Positions 58,805 to 64,000 of a DNA stretch of 64,000 bases are shown one piece after another. The stretch lies in assembly GCA_947396885.1 (NCBI GenBank), contig OX377202.1, positions 62,522,034 to 62,586,033 of the forward strand, read 5' to 3'. Numbering within the stretch: position 1 is the first letter of the stretch; the number at the start of each line of letters is the position of its first letter. The DNA comes from Heligmosomoides polygyrus polygyrus. Its lineage: Eukaryota > Nematoda > Chromadorea > Rhabditida > Heligmosomidae. The notes beneath the pieces were generated by a model, which was not told the origin of the DNA, ran no database searches, and was given only the letters and a program-made list of their open reading frames with translations. The position numbers and the translations under genes are program-made.

Positions 58805-60175
58805 AGGCAACGGTACTTATGTACAAGGGAAGGGTCTGATGCGTATGTCTGAAGGGAGTAGCAAGTCAAATATTGAGAATCCTCATCCCTCAGTTGGTCT
58901 GAAAATGTGTTTATTTTTGCCAAGTCGCTAAACCCAAGGAGTAGGGGGTCACAATGGGATGCGGCGCAGCACGCGTTTGCCTGATGCCTCCGCAAGCAGT
59001 GGTTCGGAGCGCAGGTGGGTAGAGGTCTGACTCACGTGAGAGAGGTAGGGGGGGGGGTTGGTTCCTCTGTGCTGCTGCGTTTTTTGCATTTCAACTGATT
59101 GGTTGAGAGTTGTGGGATTCCGACATCTATACCATTTTCAGACGTTTTCTGCGTATTTTTCCAGCTGTAGCTGTGCAGAGTAACTTTCTTGCAACTTGTT
59201 TGTTACCGTCCGGTTTTCTAACCAGGAGGCAATGAGAAATCTGTTCAACATAATGATGTATAAATGCTCAACACCAGTGATAGAGAGGTACAAAGTGCAT
59301 GAAACAGAAGCACTGGTCACAATACGGACAGACATAAAACAAGACATAAAACATACAGGCTCCTCACAGTTTGCTTCCCTACATGGACCAATGACATCGG
59401 GGAACCCATCCTGTTTGGGTTTTTAAAGAAAACAGGATGTGACCTCGCATAACCAGCTTTGAATCAAGTATAAGCAACCAGCTTTTCCACGCGAGGATGG
59501 CACAGGATTCGGTACACCAGCGACACGACCTTCAATGTCGCTATAACATATCCATTCTCCATCAGCTACCCGCAGCTTCGACACTTACCTTCAGGATGTT
59601 GTCCTTTTTTGCAGGTCAAAGGATTTGTCGTGCACAATGACGTGGGAGTGATAATAATCGCTTGATAAGCGACTTCATGTAACTGAAGAAGCACACGTCG
59701 GCTAGCTGAATCTGGCCAGTGGCACCCGAAGGTATAGTCCGAATGCTCAAGGTCTTCCCTCGGGGTCTAGTAGCTTGGATGGAAACAAACTGTGAGGTCC
59801 TGTAGCATTTATACGCTGCCCGTATTGTGCCAAATGCTGCTGCATGTACTTTATTCCTGTGTATCACTGGTGTTAAACATTTATACCTCACCATGTTGAA
59901 TACCACATCGTACAACTGGAAAAATGCGAAGAAAACGTCTGAAAATGGTATAGACGTCAGAATCCCCCAAATCTCAATCAATAAGTTGAAGTGCAAAAAT
60001 GCAGCAGCGCAAAGGAACCAATCATTGTGACCATTGTGTTCCATTGTGACCCCTACTCCTTGGGTTTAACGACTTGGCAAAAAATAAATACATTTCATAC
60101 TAATCGGTGGGTGAAGTTTTTCCTTATATGACTCGCTCCCCCGTTCAGACATACGCTTTAGACCCTTTCCTTGTT
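58805..60175. repeat. Family C foldback, copy 2
   Basis: Plus arm 58805-59660 matches 5095-5800 (AAGTCGCTAAACCCAAGG, AACACCAGTGATAGAG-type block). The minus arm 59820-60175 returns in inverse (TTGGGTTTAACGACTTGG). Copy 1 has the same plus-then-minus layout. Confidence 0.65.
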
Positions 60176-60840
60176 AGTGTGCTGGTGCACCAGCCATCAC
60201 ACCGGCAAATCATCTCAAAATGCGCGATCAGGCAGACCCAGGAGTTCCCCCCCCCCCTATTTCTTTGTGAAACCGTTTTGTGTTCTACGAACATGCAATC
60301 TCGATACGGGCACCAGCACACTAAGTACAAAAAGAGTAAATAAAAACACAACGGAAAGTCTATCAGTAGAATTTTAACACGTTGTCGAACGCACGATTTT
60401 CGCGTGCGTTTTGCGCGGGACCAATCCATTTTTTGCAACGTTGGGACCTATCATGTCACACGGTCTCACACTGCCGAAAGAGTGTGACACGTCGTCAACG
60501 TGTTAATTTTGTTGATCTAGTGCCCACCTGAGATTTTTCATGTTAGTAACTAACGTACCTTCATCCTCATTTGCAATATATTTCTTAACATAACATCTCA
60601 TAGCAGCTATCATTTGCTTTCACTTTTTCACTTTTCATCATTCACCATTTCAAGACCTTTGAAGGTGGAAAGACATTGAATATTAATTTCCACTTTCAAA
60701 GAGCTAAAGACATAAAGGAAGTCGAAGACGAATACCAGATTCGTGATCAGCACCCCGAAAAAACCCATATGCAAATCTTGGACGAACTTTGCACTTTCGA
60801 CTTCACCACTGTGGTTGTGCTCGAATCTTCAAAAAATCGC
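60176..60840. other. No recognised feature
   Basis: A poly-C run at 60248-60257. Short ORFs only. Confidence 0.3.
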
Positions 60841-60960
60841 ACTTTTCGAATGCATTCGAATTCAAATATTCAGGAAAAACGCTGTTTTTGAAAATATTCG
60901 AATTTGAGTGTTCGAGATGCGTGGGCATTCGAATCCACTCGAGTACTCGAAAGTTATCAA
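60841..60960. repeat. TTCGAA satellite, locus 3
   Basis: Repeated TTCGAAT and CATTCGAA words, more degenerate than at 4858 and 7650. Confidence 0.65.
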
Positions 60961-61559
60961 TGCCCATAATAGGCAAATGAAGGTCTGCACTGTTTTACAA
61001 AGCACCTTATATCAAACATGGATGTTTACATAAGAAGTTCATTGACTGTAAATAAGGGCTACGAGGTTCGTCTCTCATTCACTCCATATGCGATGCAACA
61101 TCCAGATCTCTGCCTAATCCCTTTCCCACAATCGAAAGGAAGAAGAAGCATGAATGCAAAATATGAAATTGAACCTTCACGACTTCCACTCATAGAAAGA
61201 GTTGCAGTTTGAATCGGATGCAAAATTTCCGTCATGATTTGGTCCTCACCAACCACGTTGCCGTTTGACACTGGCTGCGACTGATCTTATTTTTCACCTT
61301 CCACCCTTGCACCAATAAGCCAAATCTTGACCTCTTGTACTCTATAGAGGACCATTTCGGTTGCGACCTCTGGTTACGTTAACCCCAGAAAGCAATAAGG
61401 GTTTTGGAATAAGGATTAAGGAGTGGACCTCGTGATCCAACAAGATCACCTTTTGTATGCTTTACTGCCAAACGAGCTGGATCGGTCTCTCTAACGTTTC
61501 GACCCATTCATTGTCTTTATACGCGTGAAAATGTTCAACGATTCAGACATGCATTGGGT

Positions 61560-61720
61560 CGGAGTTTATTGGATTCGAATTCGAATATTCGATTTCGGTT
61601 TTTGAAGTCAAATATAAAGAATCAGTTTTTGAAATCGAGTATTCCATTTAATATTCGAATTCGAACATTCGGAATATCGCGTTTTTCGATTGTATTCGAA
61701 TTTGATTACTCGAAACTTGT
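61560..61720. repeat. TTCGAA satellite, locus 4
   Basis: GATTCGAATTCGAATATTCG and later TTCGAATTCGAACATTCGG units. Confidence 0.75.
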
Positions 61721-62769
61721 GATTTTAATGAGTATACTCACTACTATCACTTACTAATACGAACGTATCTCATCCCACAGTAAAGAACCGGTAATTCAGA
61801 AGCCGATGTTAGAATCGTGACGGGCACCATAAATAACGCTCTATCCTAAGCATGAACGGATGTTTACGATCAGCAGCTGTACAGTCCCTTTCGATTTTCA
61901 AACGGTCGAGAAATGAAAATGTGTTGATACAATTTTTTATTCTTCACATGAAGCGAGCCAATGATGTACTAACTAACTGGTAGGAGTTGCCAACAATGAT
62001 GATTTTTGTTCTGATTTTTTTAACAATGATGGAATGCAAAAATGTATAGGCGAAATATGTACATATACTGCTCACGAACAATTATGCTTATAACGTAATG
62101 TATTTTTATAGTGTAAAGTATGCCGATGGTCAGTAGAGTACTGCAGACAGGTTATAGGGTTGTGGGCAGGGATAGACTTCCGTGTTAACTGTGGCCTTCG
62201 TGTCCTGCCGCCCGCGGGCGTGGCGCGGCTCGGCGATTGGCCAGGTGAGTGATATCGACGCGATTTCCGAAACGTATGCCGATTAAAAAAGAGGATAAAA
62301 ATCTTGGTTAACGGCTATAACGAGACCACACTAACAGTTGGACAACGCCATGCCAAGATTCATCGAGAGTCGAACATGGGCAATTATGCTTAACTTTACC
62401 GCCCTCACCGTCTCTTTTTCTGTGTAGGTAGCCGATACACCCTCTAGCAAATTCAATGGCTTTTCACCACCCCTCTTTGATCGTCAATCCTTGCTCAACA
62501 GGTGACCGAGATGCGAAGCACGTACTATGCTCGAGGCTTAAAGCTGAGGGTCGTGATTTCAGGGGTGCCAACAATTTCGCCCAAATTTTGCGCAAGGGGA
62601 CTACTTGGGGTGCCGGTTACGAGTCTAGCTCACAAGAGTTGACTTTACATGGAAATCAGAATTTTTTGTTGTTCTACCCACAAAGGGCTCGAGAAAATAA
62701 ATGATAGCAGCTACCACACATTTATACCAACAGTTTATCCAAAAACGAATTGGAAATGAGGATAAATGG
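61721..62769. other. No gene assigned; GC-rich patch at 62200-62260
   Basis: CTGCCGCCCGCGGGCGTGG and CGGCGATTGGCCAGGTGAGT form a short CpG-rich island with an inverse CCAAT word and a donor-like CAG|GTGAGT. It could be the first exon or promoter of another gene, but I see no ORF to support it. Confidence 0.25.
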
Positions 62770-63060
62770 TCTGGTTCGCAAAACCCAGAAACGCCGTCAT
62801 CGGTGCGATCGAACCCTCGACCCCATTCCTGCAAGCTCGAACTCTACCAATGTGCCACGGCCCAACCAGTGGTTACGCTGGCTGCGCAATGCACCACCCA
62901 ACGCCGCATCAACGCATTCGACATGCTCTCAGCTACGCGATCTTTGATTCGCCAGCACTCGCTTAGGAGATCCACATAGCCAGTTTGACCCACATATTCG
63001 TCACCAGCATTCACATTCCTTTACGCGACCTAGGCTTCTGTGCGAAGTCCCATGGATAGC
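62770..63060 (-). repeat. Family I single arm (tRNA-derived SINE)
   Basis: The minus strand has CACATTGGTAGAGTTCGAGC and GAGGGTTCGATCG as box A and B regions, and CTCCTAAGCGAGTGCTGGCG as the shared body, matching the arms of 11563-12899. Confidence 0.6.
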
Positions 63061-63437
63061 TGAAAGCGCTGCACGAGTAGGGTAGTGCCGTGTGTTAGCG
63101 GAGAGCGAGGATTGCATAACGTGGCCTAAGCACCAATTCTGTAGATAATTCAGCGTATACAGGTGTGGTGAAAGCAATGTGGTGCAGCAGCAGTAAGAGC
63201 AGATTCTACTGCCTTGAGAAACTGGAGTGGAAGGATTTGTCCTCAGTGAGTACAGCTCCATTAATTTTGCACCACAATACCTGCGTTCGTTGGTTGTGAC
63301 CGTGAGCACACAAACGGCAAGAGACTGGGGGAAAGTGCGACAGTTTTAGGTTGACGTGTTGACGAAGAAGTTTAGATTCTCGCCGACGACGAAACACCTC
63401 GCGAGATCGGCGGTGGAAATGTTTTAAAAACTCGTCA

Positions 63438-63725
63438 GTGAAGTCCTTCTTCACCCTGAACATTTTTTTCGCCTACGTCACCGACAGCCCCTTTATGGCT
63501 ACGAGCAACGATACTCACTCGCAGCCACGCGTGCGGTCGCGGTGCGGCGCTGCACCAAGGGGTACCTCTAGTTATTACAGGGATGCGTATGAGTTGCACG
63601 ATGCGTCCAGCGTGCTACAGCGCGAAGGCAAGTCTCGAAATACCACTCAACCGTCTCGCCTAGGCAATAGAAGGAAAGCAACAGAGTGCGACACGGTCAT
63701 GGTGGAACGGGGTATGCCTTCTTAA
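63438..63725 (+). CDS. Unassigned 95-codon ORF
   Basis: Polar, charged sequence (SYYRDAYELHDASSVLQREG) with no recognised family. A good donor, AAG|GTAAGAAG, lies right after the stop codon, in a different frame, so either this is a chance ORF or the real exon uses another frame from an acceptor such as CTCGCCTAG at 63663. Confidence 0.2.
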   Translation: MKSFFTLNIFFAYVTDSPFMATSNDTHSQPRVRSRCGAAPRGTSSYYRDAYELHDASSVLQREGKSRNTTQPSRLGNRRKATECDTVMVERGMPS

Positions 63726-64000
63726 GGTAAGAAGTAAGAGCTTCCTGAATGCTCAGGAGCGGTATGATTCCTAAAATACATGTGAGACCTAAATAGGTGA
63801 AAAGTGGTTTTAGAGGGAAAAGAGGAGTATCGTTTATCCATAGAGAGTCCAATTTTTGTGCGAAAAGTTTTTAGAGGCTGCCTACTACACTACACTGTCT
63901 ACTAATATTCGAGTGCTTTTACCGCCATCGGATTCGTTATATTTGCATACTATACGAAAAAGCTTTCATGGGCTTTTGGTGTTTCCAAAATTCCAAAATC
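63726..64000. other. No recognised feature
   Basis: Window end; nothing assigned. Confidence 0.3.

Noticed and set aside
1..64000. CRISPR arrays, operons, bacterial promoters or prophage
   Set aside because: No regularly spaced identical repeats with unique spacers, no ribosome-binding sites or tightly packed ORFs; the content is that of an animal nuclear genome.

Overview
The window reads as nuclear DNA of a nematode, most likely a strongylid (hookworm-like) species. The evidence is a split gene with nematode-type splice acceptors (T-rich, ending CAG or TAG), introns of 51-87 nt beside introns of up to about 15 kb, RTE-type LINE fragments, mariner and Penelope-like elements, and tRNA-derived SINEs. 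There is no prokaryotic gene organisation. The organism assignment is inference.

One gene can be reconstructed with confidence. It is a plus-strand M13 (neprilysin-family) zinc metallopeptidase whose exons run from about 9.65 kb to the stop codon at 58119, with a poly(A) signal at 58432. I assembled 18 exons by hand. Every junction closes in phase and the product is about 743 residues, close to the family norm. The sequence shows a transmembrane anchor exon, the N-terminal cysteine block, HEVTH (zinc ligands and catalytic Glu), ENIAD (third ligand), the C-terminal VH...R pair and a final CVLW.

The most interesting observation is a second possible first exon at 18073-18157. It encodes a short signal-peptide-like leader and joins exon 2 in exactly the same phase as the transmembrane exon at 9648-9840. 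The locus could therefore make a membrane-anchored and a secreted peptidase.

Layout: 1-9.6 kb is repeats (TIR and foldback elements, TTCGAA satellites, SINE pieces, an RTE 3' end). 9.65-18.4 kb holds the two alternative first exons and exon 2, with a 1.34 kb palindromic tRNA-derived element, an RTE fragment and a complete but broken mariner between them. 18.4-27.9 kb is an intron with a Penelope-like element carrying hammerhead-like motifs in inverted terminal copies, a CR1-like LINE split by a SINE, a second Penelope relic and a deleted mariner. 27.9-34.3 kb holds exons 3-8. 38.6-39 kb holds exons 9-10. 39-53.9 kb is one 15 kb intron filled with minisatellite-bearing repeats, a 5.45 kb element with about 310 bp terminal inverted repeats, a SINE inside a TA microsatellite and a mariner relic. 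53.9-58.1 kb holds exons 11-18. 58.4-64 kb returns to repeats, with one short unassigned ORF near the end.

A recurring theme is that many unrelated repeat families here are arranged as head-to-head inverted pairs, several within the introns of the peptidase gene, so its pre-mRNA should contain many long hairpins.

Limits: all homology calls are from memory of family motifs, no search was run, and repeat edges are approximate unless a terminal repeat or target-site duplication is given.
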